Below the pieces are notes generated by a model. It was not told where the DNA came from and did not search any database. It saw only the letters and a list, made by a program, of their open reading frames with translations. This document shows positions 33,196 to 45,384 of a DNA stretch of 64,000 nucleotides, one piece after another; position 1 is the stretch's first letter; every line of letters begins with the position of its first letter. This DNA is from Apostichopus japonicus (Eukaryota > Echinodermata > Holothuroidea > Aspidochirotida > Stichopodidae). The position numbers and the translations under genes were made by a program. Location of the stretch: assembly GCF_037975245.1 (NCBI RefSeq), contig NC_092580.1:32136001-32200000 (forward strand), written 5' to 3'.

Positions 33196-35964
33196 AACCT
33201 GGTACAGCCATTGGGGAATTGATAACTACACATGCCCAATCCAATCGAAAGGCAAAACAATTAAAGTAAGTTGAGAAAACAATGACAAACAGGAATATGT
33301 TGCTGGCAGTGTGCAAAGTATATGACATTACAAGTATTTGCCTCAAGTTAACTTATGGTACTTTATAAACTGTGACAGTTTCAATTATCAATGTCTCGAA
33401 AAAGCAACGAAGCAATTGCATGCACTTTTCACCAGAATGCACATTATGTGTTTTTCATTGCTCAAAATTAATTTTCTCTGGAGTTTTCTTTTAATGGACT
33501 ATTAGGTATATAGCTTGTATTATGATTAATAAAATGATGGTCCTGGTAAAACTGCACAATTGTAACTGGTACAGTGAGCAATATAACTGAACAATACAGC
33601 TGATACTGTATGCTTCAATGAAGAGAACAATCTCTCTAGCTAATGGAATTGGTTGTTGCCAGGCACATGGTACAAAACTGTTCACCTCGCATTCACAATG
33701 TGGTCTGTCATTTGTATATTGCCGGGGCAATTGCCCCAATATGCTGGTTGCGCACAACTGTGGATTTGCCTTGACTTCATTTCATGACCTATGATTGTAA
33801 TTATAGGCCAAGGCTGATAAAGTGTAACTAGTGAAACCTCATATTAGTAATTATTTAATGTCTATAGAGCTGTTAGATTGAAGACATGCCTTGCACTGCC
33901 TATATCCTCAAACTAACAATGGGGTCATTCCATCTCAAATCACAAATGGCTGTCGTTGGACCCTCTCCAAATATTTACACCCTCATTGCATGATTAGAAG
34001 CACCATGACATATATTCTGAAAAATTTAAGTTGCATTGCTTCAAATTGAAATTCCGCAATTTGTCGCCAACATGGTATTTTAATCATTATTTTGTATTTT
34101 TTGGACTGGACATACGTAATAATCTCTGAAGGTACCAAGCATCCTGAGGCAAAAGTTTAGGAGCAATTTATCACTAAAAATAGCACATTTTGGGTGAATA
34201 ATACCAAAATTGAATATTTTGTCTCTTTTAAGTTAACCTAACTCCCTCCACAAGACAATGTTATTATCGCCTTATTTTTGTTTTCCATTTCTATGGGATA
34301 AAATCTATTGGCTTCTGTAATAGGAAAATAGTAGGATGTTTAATCAGAGAAAAAACTGACCTAAAAAATCATGAAAATGCCACAACGGCTACAAGTACAA
34401 AGCACAAAGCACAGAATTTCAAAGTGTGATAAATTAGCAATGAAGCAATGAAACTTACATTGTCAGGATATGTTTGTGTTATGGTGTTCCAAGCATACAT
34501 TAAATTCTTAATATCAAACACCAAATTCTGGTGATGTGATATGTAATGACCCAATGGATAGTAGGCAATATAGTCTATGGTAGAATGCAAAAAAGCATTT
34601 TCCCCCTCTGATATACCTTTTGACTCTCTTGTTGCAGGTGAACAGTAACATATCTCAAAATTAGACCAGTTTAGCCATATCTTTCTTACTAAAATACTAG
34701 TCTTGGCCTAATTTACACGGTTGTATATGGTTATAGGCCTATGGCCCAGAGTGTTGCAATAAATCAACATAAGTTAGTCTAGGCCTAACTTCTCTTGTCG
34801 CTGGTGATCAACAAAATAAGAGTTTCCTAAATTTGCCTAACTTTGCCGAAAGTTGCCTAAATTTGCCAAATCTAGTTAGGCCTTCATGGTGTTTGACTAT
34901 AGCCTAAATCAACGAAAGCTAGGTTTCACATAGACTGTATACTGTTGAAGCATTTGATATTGTACTAACGTTGGTTCTACCTCGACTGGTATACTTTCTC
35001 AACACAAATCCAAACACCAGGGTCAAGAGCTTTTCATGTGTCTCACGTCATACTCATAGTCTAGTCATCAACCAACTTGAAAAATATAATTTTACTTTCT
35101 AAACAATTCCCCACGTTGGTCCTCTTGAACATAGAAATGATATTATCGTTCAATCAATGAATGAGTGTGTCAGGTTACTGAAAGTTATGTTGACTTATAG
35201 ATCAGCAGCGCTAAAAACCATTATTATGAGCCATTTATCGTGCACAGCTAGCCCGGATTGCGAAAGATGATCTGTGGTAATGTATTGTCTTCGGATTCCT
35301 CAGTTCAGAAAAGTTTCGTGCAACTTTATATACTAACACAATGTTTGGCGTCGCTAGAGTTACTGTCACTACATGCATTGAGCCGTATCTGTGCTTAACC
35401 CCGTGGAGTGATCTGCAGTTGTTTAGATGTTTTCTTTGTGTTGTTTCAGTTCACGCTGTCCACGCATTCTTTCATTTTGTAGTACACTGTTTATAATATT
35501 CCCATTCCTTGGTTGAGTTAGCAAGGTATTGAACAGGTATTCCTGGCACCTTACAGCCAAAATTAAAACACATATAAGACCTATTGCATTGCTTTTTTTT
35601 TGGTGGGGGAGTGTGGGGCGGGGGGTAGTCCACAGGAATGTTTGCTTTTTCCAGAAACTACAATTTCCCAGCAGGGTGTGGGCTCCCAGAGAAAACTTAG
35701 GAGTTAAATACTTTTAGATGCCGATTATATGGCACCTGGCAGCCAAAAATAGTACACAATAAACATATTTCTTTGCATAGTTAATATTCTCCTTGTGACT
35801 TTGCTTAACACGAACTGTTTCATAACACAGTGGTACTGGTACGTGGCTTCACCCGTACCGCTTGCGAGCGGGGAATGCGTGAATACCTCGTCGGGGGGGG
35901 GGGGCAGGGCGTCAATCCGATTTGAAACGTGGGGGGGGGGGACGTAATCGATTCGAGTTTTCCG

Positions 35965-36090
35965 GCCGTAGATACTATCTAAGCGGAGCGCCACCATCGG
36001 TTGGCGCGCAGCGTACCAAGAAAATTTCAGATTTGAATACCTGCCAGATCGCTGGAGATGGCACTTGCCAGGCTGGATAACAGCCATCTA
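35965..36090 (+). repeat. Dispersed GCGCCA-hairpin element, copy 1
   Basis: ACTATCTAAGCGGAGCGCCA, loop CCATCGGT, TGGCGCGCAGCGTACC, AAGAAAATTT, then GATCGCTGGAGATGGCACTT and GCCAGGCTGGATAACAGCC. It lies inside the span of the defective hAT element near its left end. Confidence 0.75.
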
Positions 36091-37576
36091 TAGTTGCGTG
36101 ATATCGGGTGAAAATTACAAATTTGTCACTCAGGAAATCTGCAATAAAGTTCATGCGACCTTCATATTTGGTGGATTATTTCTTTTATTAGTGATTTAAA
36201 TTGACATAAACATTAGAACCCAGTGCAAGTTGACAAATGATGCGGCGAACTGGAACCCCAGCCCCATTTTGCCCTATGTTTTAGGATAGAATACCCCTCA
36301 ATTGTTCGAACCCATGACAACTAACAATCTGTGAGTAAATTGTATCGTCAGACTTAGAATAGGTCCCATGTGAGTGGTGGCTAAAGTGATGAAGGCATCC
36401 AAATAAATCAGTGGTTGTTCGTTGGAGTCCTCACGCAAGTTACCTCGGTTGCTAGGTGGATCTGCATCTAGTAATCGGGTGAATTCTGGTCGGAGCGTAC
36501 TATATGTAACCACCGTGTACCCAGGAACGTAGCTAAGGCCTGATGATTGAGGGGGGGGGGGGGGTTGTAGTGGCTGAAAATCCAACTGGATGGGTTTTGA
36601 AGCCAGAAAATTCCGACTGCTGCTTTGTACCCCCCACCCCCCCCCCCCCCCCACCCTCGCGCTACTCGTCAACGATACGGTCAGTGTAAGTCAGACACCC
36701 AATCTTTCGCGACTGCACTTTTGTTCCGAACTTTTTTTCGATACATTTGTACCCACTGGCACTCATTTCAGAAATTTATTAGCCATCCCCTCTCACCCCA
36801 ACCAAATATTTTTGTGAAATTTCGGGCAAAATGCTGATAAATTTTCGGGCACCTATACTGAAAGAAAGATAATTTGCAATAAGTTTTTCAGTAGTTAAGC
36901 TTATATTATTATTACCATTAATATTGTAACGACTTTCAAATAATTCTAACCAATATGGAAGGGTATAATAAGACGGAAATGATTGTGCTATTTGCATGCG
37001 ATGTAAAAACCGATGCATGTCTATATAATATGCACATTGACATGTGGAACGCGCGCGTAGCGCGCGAAAAATATTGGTTATATTTTTCGGGCAAGTCGTA
37101 ACAACCCCCCAAATCAAATTGTCTCCTACGCCTATGACGGTAGTTCTATTAGGCATTTTTTAATTGAAGTATTCAAAATCATACTAAGTTTTGTACGGTG
37201 GAGTATAAGAATCGCGAGATACAATTTCTCAAAGTGGCAAGGAAAACGTGGTAAATATGACAGATTAAAGGTCAATTTTGACCGAAATGTAGGTCATGCA
37301 CAATCACAGGAATAAATGAATAGGCCTAGATAAACTAGAGTGCGACAGTCGCACTCCAGTTTCCAAATTATCGTCAGTTTTACCAAGTTTGGGGTGAGAC
37401 AGCCCCACACACCCTCCAGCGACGTCCCTGCGTGTACCCAGTGTTCTCACTGTGGAGTTAACTCCGGTATCACTCAACAACAAGGTAACATGGGATGCGC
37501 TGCCACGGAATATTCATTTCCCCAATATTAGGGAACGGGCACCGTCTTTGAAACACCATCTACAACTACACAACCA

Positions 37577-38065
37577 CTATGTACAAGCTTTGGCTCTAGC
37601 TATGAAGTGCTGTCTCTTATGATAATGACGGAGCGCACTAGTTTTCAACTGGAATCGCCCGAAGATGCGGCGTCTGTAATCCGAGGAACCAACGAACTTC
37701 TCTGCTAACTCCTCAGGCTTCAACTGGGCTAGACGTTCGCGGAGAATATAGCACACCATCACGTGATTCAGCCTCTGTTGAGTCATGGTGCTCCGTAGCC
37801 ATGTCTTCAAACGCCTCAAAGCACTAAAAGATCTCTCGGCTTCCGTCGAACTGGCGGAGGAGACGAGGAGCAACCACAAGAGAGCTTCGACTTCTCCAAA
37901 CATAGCCCGTATCGCTGGATTCATCAACTTGAATATTTGTCTATACCCTTCAACCGACAACAACTGGAACTGGCCTCGAAAGAAAGGCAGACTAAGCTTA
38001 AGATTGTCGGAGAGCTCAGGGTACCAACTCACGAGATCTGGGTGGAATTCTCCATTCAGCAACAT
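37577..38065 (-). pseudogene. hAT transposase, C-terminal dimerisation part only
   Basis: The 162-codon frame contains SSASSTEAERSFSALRRLKT, then WLRSTMTQQRLNHVM, the signature of the hAT C-terminal dimerisation region in TTF/ZMYM-type hAT transposases, and ends with a basic tail (RRRIFGRFQ). The N-terminal BED/TTF zinc finger and RNase-H-like catalytic acidic residues are missing: only about 170 bp lies between the frame and the right terminal repeat. It cannot be an active enzyme. Exaptation is possible but nothing supports it. Confidence 0.85.
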
Positions 38066-38489
38066 TGAGTGATATTCGATGATATGAATCCTTAGATGTG
38101 TAAGTCCTAACCAAATAGAGACACGACATTACTCTTTTTCCAAATTTGTGGGGGGTGGGGGGACATTTGCTATTGTTTCCCCCACCCATCGAAATGTGGG
38201 GGGACGTGTCCCCCCGTCCCCCCTGGATTGACGCCCATGGGTCGGGGGTACTCGCTCAGAAATTGTTAAAATTTAACACCTTTAGATGCGATATACTGGT
38301 ACCTGACACCCAACAATAGTGCACAAATGCCCCCTCTGCCCACCCCAGCCCCGCTACTGCACATAACTGCAACAACTATTTGCATATTGCCAGTAAGCAA
38401 ATGTTTAACCCCCGAACGTGAGGGTGGGGGCTCCCCCCAGATCTCGACGAAGTAGGTTGTCTCCCCTGCTCCCCCCCCCCCCGGTTCCT

Positions 38490-39540
38490 ACGACTACGAT
38501 TTTCTCAGAAAGCTGCAGCAAGAATGATTCAATGCAACATTCCGACCAGGAAACCTCTTTAAACCTTTGAACTGGTCCCCACTTGAAAAACTTTTCAAAT
38601 GTGAAAAGTTGGCAATGGTGTATAGAAGTCTTTAAATTTGTCGTGTACCACAGTACCTTGCGGTTATGTTCCATCCAGTTGGGACAATTTCCTAATGCTA
38701 ATACCTCTCTAAACAGTACACCCATATCATACTCTCAAAGCACTGGTATCGACAGTACAAACAGTTCCTAACCTTGATCTGATAGAAACATGAAATTCAT
38801 ACTGCTCGTACTGACAATACGAATGCTCTGAAGCGGGACATGACACTATACGGTGTAGAAAAAATTGTCCCAACTGGGTGCAGCCCCATATGTTCCGTCA
38901 GACGACTGATATACATTACCATTCCTTAAGATCAACCACAGGGTACCATTTATTCTTGGAAGGCGGCAATACGCAGGACCATAACAAACACTTTCCTAAG
39001 TTGCTACTAAGGAGTGGAACGAATGATCTAAGGAGTATAAAAACTGCCAACTCCTTAAACACCTTTCAACGTTATATCCATGTTTTTTCTTCTTCTGAAC
39101 TTTTATATCGTATATAAAACTGCCAACCCCTTCAATACCTTTAACGTTATATCCAGGTTTTTATTTATTTTTCTTAACTTTTATATCGTTCAAAGTTCCA
39201 TGTTCTTTTGTATTATTGTAAGGTATTACTAGGTACGGTGGCTTAAAAGGGACATAGGAAAGAAACAAACTTGAGATAAGAAGTCAAAATTTTGAGATAA
39301 AAAGTAAAGAAAAAAAAAGTATTCCTTTTTTCCTAAGTCCCAATTAAGCCACATTATAAAGGAAAATGTTCGCTTTCTTTTCATTTCTTTTACACTATTG
39401 TCATAGTGTATACGTTTGTATTCTTTATTATTTTTTATGTACTGTTTTTTCTTCTTTTTTTGAGGGGCCACGGTGGAGATTAAAGATGAAAGCTAACCGA
39501 GTTTACCATTTAATGTTTAAATAAATATAAATAAATAAAA
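38490..39540 (+). mobile_element. Degenerate LINE 3' end
   Basis: Broken frames spell KAAARMIQCNIPTRKPL, then WSP..KLFKCEKLAMVYRSL-like pieces, and near 39040 IKTANSLNTFQRY, the usual order at the end of CR1/L2-type ORF2 proteins. The 3' end shows GGGGCCACGGTGGAGATTAA (39464-39484) and finishes with AAATATAAATAAATAAA. Many frameshifts and stops show it is old. An insertion may sit near 39240-39450. Confidence 0.65.
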
Positions 39541-40161
39541 GAGATGGAGAGGGGGAGAGGGAGGGAGAGGAGGTATTGGAGGGGGGTATTTACTGGAAGA
39601 TACGTAAGCTAATTAGGCCCATGGGAATAAAAGCTTAACATTTGTTACTTTGCAAGTTTATTATACAAGTTTATTATACAAATAATTAATTTGCTATTTC
39701 AGATAATGGTGTTTATTACAAATCAATTTGTTATTCCAAATTATGAAATTTTTGATATAAATTCCATGCCAAATTATTATGTTTTAGAAATTGTTAATTT
39801 GTTATTGCGAATTATTAATTTTCTTTTGCAACTTATTAAAATGTTCTTACAAATTACAGATGCATTCTGGTCACATTAGATGTCATAAACTTATAACCTT
39901 TGTGAAGTCTTACTTGCCAGTATTATAACAATCACGCACTAAGGAACAACCCTCTATTTACTATTCTAGGTCAACAAACAATTTGACACATACGGCACAG
40001 TGTGTCCAAATCAAATTGATAGTTTTTTAATATCAATTCTGTGATTTGTATTAACAAATGAATACTTTTTATTTACATGGCACAATAAGATACTTTCGAA
40101 GGAAGAGGTATAGGCCCACTGGAAATAAACACGCAAACATTACAAAAAGTGTCTCTGCTAG

Positions 40162-41146
40162 CAAGGGGGGCGGAACCGGGGGGGCACAGGGGGCACGTGC
40201 CCCCACTTTTCCTCAGGTTAAAAATGTGCCCTTGTTTTACATAAAAATTGAGGTGTCTTAAGTTAGCAAGAGGCCAGGGAACCAGAATGAACACTCGGGA
40301 AGGGCCGTTTCCAGCCATCTGAGGGGTTTGTAAAACCAAAAATTTTCTTGTACGCTCCGCGCCAACCGATGGTGGCGCTCCGCTCAGATAGTCGTGCATA
40401 CAACTTTGCAAATCCTGGCTACGCCCCTGACTTTTAATGAATTTATGTGGTCAAACTCAAGCTATTTCGAACAGAAAAAATTTGTTAAGATATTGACAAG
40501 TAATAAACTCTAATTCGGAAGATTCCTACATTAGCAACTAGCATGATTTCACCTCATTTTGTCTCAAAAAGAAAACTTGTTTCACAATTTGTACATTGGA
40601 TATTGCCGGCTAGTATGCATATTTTCCTTCAGGGCGGGGGGGGGGGCGTTGAAGGAGTGATGTGTATACGCAAATACGAATACAATAAGAGTTATAAAGG
40701 GTACTAAATATAAGGCTGCCTATATATATCGACTATCGGGTCTTATTCGGTGGTTATAGGTAGGGGATAGGAAGCTTCCAAAAAGTGTTGGGGGGGTGGG
40801 CACAACATTAGAGGGGCCCTTTCTCATTCCACAATCACCACTCGAATTATGGTATAAACCGATACACACCGGCCATATCACTTAAATATATATGATGTGT
40901 TAGTATGCTATCAATACTATTTATTGAGATTGTTTATTGTTAACCGTGCTACAAAAAGATATGGGATGCCATTTTAAAAATAGCATGTACAGACTAAAAA
41001 TAAATAAATAAAAGAAAAAAATAAATGAAAGAAAATAAAGAAAAGGCTAAAGATATCCAAAAGACAGTTCTTCATCAAAGGGGCACAAGCACATTTGCTA
41101 TATTGGGCATGTGCCCCCAGTGCCCCCCCCCCGGCTCCGACCCCTG
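40162..41146. mobile_element. Element with G-rich ~40-bp terminal inverted repeats
   Basis: Left end CAAGGGGGGCGGAACCGGGG followed by GGGCACAGGGGGCACGTGCC; right end, reversed, CAGGGGTCGGAGCCGGGGGG followed by GGGCACTGGGGGCACATGCC. The ends match over about 40 bp. No transposase is visible and the flanks (TCTGCTAG; GCTATATA) do not match as an 8-bp duplication, so the ends could belong to two copies. The copy of another family at 40270-40432 lies inside. Confidence 0.55.
40270..40432 (-). repeat. Dispersed GCGCCA-hairpin element, copy 2
   Basis: On minus it starts TCAGGGGCGTAGCCAGGATT, then CGACTATCTGAGCGGAGCGC, the hairpin GCGCCA-CCATCGGT-TGGCGC, GGAGCGTACAAGAAAATTTT and GGCTGGAAACGGCC. The same order occurs at 35965, 44165 and 55660. 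The start is a hAT-type terminal sequence. Confidence 0.75.
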
Positions 41147-41931
41147 GCTATATAAGAGAGGTGACAGTGCAAAATGGCCACAAAAAACTGGAAAAATGGA
41201 CTTGCTTAGAACTTTCTATACGGTGATGGATAGGAAACTTTGCCACAGGCCTAGGTTACGTGGGACCACTTCTTTCAAAATTAGTTCAACAATGCATCAG
41301 GGGTGTATACAAACATTATTTCTACGATTTTGAGACAATAAACAAATTATTATGTGTGTGCGAGACCGGGCAGCTTTTTTTTTTTTGACCGACAGCCGCT
41401 GTCGGGCAAGTAAGCCGAGTTTCAAAAAGCAAACCAACAACCCTAATAAAAATTAAACAGTCGGAAATGGGCATTTCTGTATACTTTGCTTTTCTCTAAG
41501 TTTTCGCTGTTTCTCATTTGTGTTTATTCAAATGACTTGATGATAAAACGCGAGCGACGTCGCTGTGAGTCCGGACTCGACGTGCACAAACAAATCTATT
41601 GAGCTCAATGTAACCGCTATTCCGCAATGGTCGAACAAGCGAAGACCGACTATCACAAATCCCAATTTCAGGACTGTGATCAGAAGCAGTTATTCCGGCA
41701 GGTCGACAGGTTATACTCATTGGGTTCAGACAAAGTTCTTACATCCCATGAAGATACAGAGAAGCTAGCAAATGACTTCGCATATTTTTTCGTGGACAAA
41801 ATTCGAAAGGTTGGAGATAAGTTGGACAACATCACCCTGCAACCGCCTGTGTTTCCTGGAAGGCTTCATCAAAACAAATCGCTGGCAGCCTTCAGTGAAT
41901 TTCGCAAAGTATCAGTCGACGCCGTCCGTCG

Positions 41932-42072
<141 letters not shown>

Positions 42073-42215
42073 GTCCCTTCGATTCAATTCCTACGTCGCT
42101 TCTCAAAGAGTGTCTTCCTGGGTTAATACATCCCATCACCTAAATTGTCAACCGTTCACTCAGGTCTGGCGTTTTCTCGGAATCGTATACCAATAATTAT
42201 AGACCCATTTCCAAC

Positions 42216-43535
42216 TTGAAATTCGTTTCCAAGGTTGTTCAGAGGGCAGCCTTAGCTCAGCTGCAGGATCATATGTTGGTGAACAATCTCTATGGGAGCA
42301 AACAATCCGCGTACCGAAAAAACTTCAGCACTGAAACCGCGCTCGTCCGTGTTCAGAACGATATCTTAAGGGCTGTTGATCAGCATTCCGATGTAATCCT
42401 CGTTCTCCTTGACCTTTCGGCCGCCTTCGACACCGTCGACCACCATACTCTACTCGATCGGTTGAAGGATCGCTACGGACTACGTGCCGACGCTCTGTCG
42501 TGGTGTGAAAGTTATCTCTGCGGTCGTTGGCAAATGGTTGCTATTGGTAACAGTGTATCAGATACATATCTCATGGATTGTTCTGTGTCCCAAGGTTCCG
42601 TTGCAGGACCTTTCATGTTCACTGTCTATGTATCACCACTCGAGGATCTGATAGAGGCTCGCGGCGTTCAGACAATGATGTATGCAGAAGATACCCAACT
42701 GTACCTTGTGCTTAATCCTGCTGAGGCTCGAGAGGATCAACTTCAGTGACTTGAAGTCTGTATTCGCAGCGTGAAAGCGTGGACCACTGCCAACAAGTTA
42801 ATGCTGAACGACACCAAGACGGAGGTTCTTCACTTTTCCTCGCGTTTTATAAAGAATCCGTCTCCTATCTCCGCTATTCAAGTTGGTGACACGGAAGTTG
42901 GTGTTGCTCCCGAAGCACGGAATCTCGGCGCGTTGATAGACCGACACATGTCGCTAATTCAATCGCATGTGAACAAATTGTGTCGCTCTGCAAGTCTTGG
43001 GATATCAAAGATTGGTCGTATAAGGAAATATATAGATCGGCCGACTGCTGAACGACTTGTACACGTCTTCGTAACATCTCATCTCGATGCCAATAACAGT
43101 CTTCTCTATGGCCTACCAAATTCTGCCATTGCCAAGCTACAACGTGTGCAGAATGGTGCCGCTCGAGTTGTCCTGGGTGTAAGTGGTAGGGATGTTCACC
43201 TAAATGCCTTGCGCAAGAACGAGCTCCATTGGCTTCCAGTGAAAGACCGCATTGTGTATAAAATTCTATTGCTTACTTACAAGTCACTCAACGGTCTTTC
43301 TCCTGCTTACATCAGAAATCTTCTCGCTGCTTACACCCCGGGACGCTCGCTCCGTTCAGCATTGCAGGCACTCCTCGTGGTCCCGAAAACCGTCTCAACC
43401 AAGAACTACGGAGATCGCGCTTTCTCGGTCGCTGCACCGAAGCTTTAGAACGACCTACCACACGACGTAAAGACTGCCAAATCTCTCGCCATATTTAAGG
43501 CAATTTTAAAAACACATCTTTTTAGTTTCTCAACG
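42216..43535 (+). pseudogene. LINE reverse transcriptase (ORF2) remnant
   Basis: In one frame: KFVSKVVQRAALAQLQDHML, VLLDLSAAFDTVDHHTLLDR (RT motif with the first catalytic Asp), SVSQGSVAGPFMFTVYVSPL (QGS block), MYAEDTQLYL where active enzymes have (Y/F)ADD, then LGALIDRHMS, LHWLPVKDRIVYKILLLTYK and the C-terminal NDLPHDVKTAKSLAIFKAI. Two in-frame stops occur: TGA at 42747-42749 and TAG at 43446-43448, where related proteins have Trp before NDLP. The Asp-to-Glu change in the catalytic motif and the stops show it is dead, although most of the frame is still open. Confidence 0.9.
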
Positions 43536-44164
43536 TGATTTTGTCACTTTTATATACTCGTGTTTTTATCTAGACTTTTACTTTTGTATAACTATATTTT
43601 ATGGTGCCTATCCTTTGTTTTTTTGTTTTGTTTTGTTTTTTATAGGTTTTGGTCTGTTTTAAAATCTTCTCGTGTTTTAAGATTTTTGTGTTCGTATTTT
43701 ACATACTGTTTAATTTTCGTTTATGTGTTTTCTAGACTTTTTATTCCATTGATTTCTCTGTCTTTTTTCTATTTGTTTTAGGTTTTTTAAAGCGCCTAGA
43801 GGCCTTTTGGTATTTGGCGCTATATTAAGAACTTATTTATTATTTATTATTATTATTATTGTAAACTAGATGTGCGGTTTCAGTCAATGCTATAAAAGAC
43901 GCAGTTGTTGTCTAATTGTGATTTCTTTCCAAGACACACGGCTTCTCCAGATTCACACAATTAGTACGATGCTGAATTATAGATCCGTATACGGTAGCCT
44001 CGCAGTTGTATAAAGTATATACGGTATCTATTCCATCCTTCAAAAAGACACGAATTCATCGCGTTACAAGCCTTGTGATTAATTACAAAGTGAGCCTACT
44101 TATCGATTCTGGAGAAGTAAAATTATTTCCCATCTTGGGTACATTGCGATGATGTACATGCCGT

Positions 44165-44355
44165 CAGTGGCGTAGCCAGGATTTTTTCAGTGGGGATCTC
44201 TGGGAGGGGGGCTTGACCATAAATTTCCTGGGAGGGCGTCTTGTTACTATCTAAGCGTAGCGCCACCATAAGTTGGCGCTTAGCGTACCTGAATTTCGTA
44301 GCTAAAAAGGCCTCCTAGATCGTTGGAAATGACACTACCCAGGCCTTGTAAGCTG
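44165..44355 (+). repeat. Dispersed GCGCCA-hairpin element, copy 3
   Basis: It starts TCAGTGGCGTAGCCAGGATT, has G-rich patches, then ACTATCTAAGCGTAGCGCCA, CCATAAGT, TGGCGCTTAGCGTACC and GATCGTTGGAAATGACACTA. The hairpin is kept (GCGCCA/TGGCGC) although the loop has changed. The right end was not identified. Confidence 0.72.
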
Positions 44356-45384
44356 CTCTAAAGTTTTCTCAACATCCTTTATTTTGAGATCCCATGTCTT
44401 GATATGGTCATCAAATAGTTTAGTGAAATAGAAAAAAAAAACAGTCTGGTACGTTACTTTGAAATATCATGACATATTTTTTGTGAGTTTGACACCGGCA
44501 TTGACATTTTTCGACAAATCTACAAATTGCGCGTGGAAAATAAAAAAAGATCGACTGGGCTTTCAGCCAAGTAACATACTGAAATGACCAAACTATATGT
44601 CAAACTGACATCAAAGATTGCGTCTGAAATATTATTAGGGTGATAGACTGATTGGCCGGTAGTTCTCAGCGATAGTATTGTCTCCTTTCTTGAAAATTTG
44701 GTTTTTTAGCGGTTTTAAGAGCATCAGGGTACGTCCCATGCAGAAGTGAAAACCCGATTGCAAATGTAACAGAGTATTGAGGCAATGACGCGAGCAATGA
44801 TGTGAGAAACCTGTATGATGTCAGCATTTTTTTACTTTTTAACATCTTCTTTGGCATTCCAGTACCTGGAAACCACCTTTCTATAGGGTATAGTATAGCT
44901 CACTAGCTTGATTTATAAGTTAGTGCGCACTAATCACAAGATCCTGATTGGCTGTTTGTATTAGTATTTATTTGTATGTTAGGGATTAGGGTTAGTGTTT
45001 ACCAATTAGGGAAATTCTTGTAAACCATTGCGGATCGACCCTCTTTTTATCCGTGGAGACACTGCATAACATGATAGTGTTGCTGTGTTGTTAAACCCAA
45101 CTACCGACCAACCACGAGAAAGGATAGGATATGTCACCGTTCATTTATAAGAGAGAAACAAAAGCAAAGTTTGCCCGAACAGTCGGACACACATATACAA
45201 GAGTAAACATTATATGTGTTGTAGTCTTTTAGAGCAGGAATTATATAATTCGAAGGTCGTTGACATGCGTTTTCAGTACAATGTGATGACTGTAAATGTC
45301 TTCTCGGCCTATGCGCTATGTCACGTCGGGTTTTTCAGCAACTATAGCCTACTGCCGGTCCGCAGGTCGAAGGGTCGTTCATGG
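44356..45384. other. No gene seen
   Basis: AT-rich sequence between the hairpin repeat and the segmental duplication. The minus ORF at 44666-44857 has no recognisable domain. Nothing else could be supported. Confidence 0.4.

Larger units (their letters stand above)
30325..35900. other. Gene-free, repeat-degraded stretch
   Basis: No exon or domain recognised. It contains the two GGAAGAAAC islands (separate entries), AT-rich DNA, and single-copy-looking sequence around 34000-35400. Short ORFs on both strands lack family features. A block near 33918 (GGGGTCATTCCATCTCAAAT) looks like a dispersed repeat, but there is no second copy here. Confidence 0.4.
35905..38239 (-). mobile_element. hAT-superfamily element, defective
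   Basis: The left end reads CAGGGCGTCAATCC and the right end, reversed, CATGGGCGTCAATCC, both followed by G-rich blocks with an AACGTGGGGG or AAATGTGGGGG motif. The minus strand carries the C-terminal part of a hAT transposase (37577-38065). The flanks share TCGGGGG (GTCGGGGG before the left end, GGTCGGGGG after the right), suggesting an 8-bp target duplication blurred by G-run slippage. The rest holds G-runs and a GCGCGCGTAGCGCGCG hairpin near 37051 that may be another nested element ending near CCTACGCCTATG (37123-37134). Confidence 0.68.

Noticed and set aside
37785-38072. 95-codon plus ORF over the hAT fragment
   Set aside because: Reverse-frame shadow of the transposase C-terminus.
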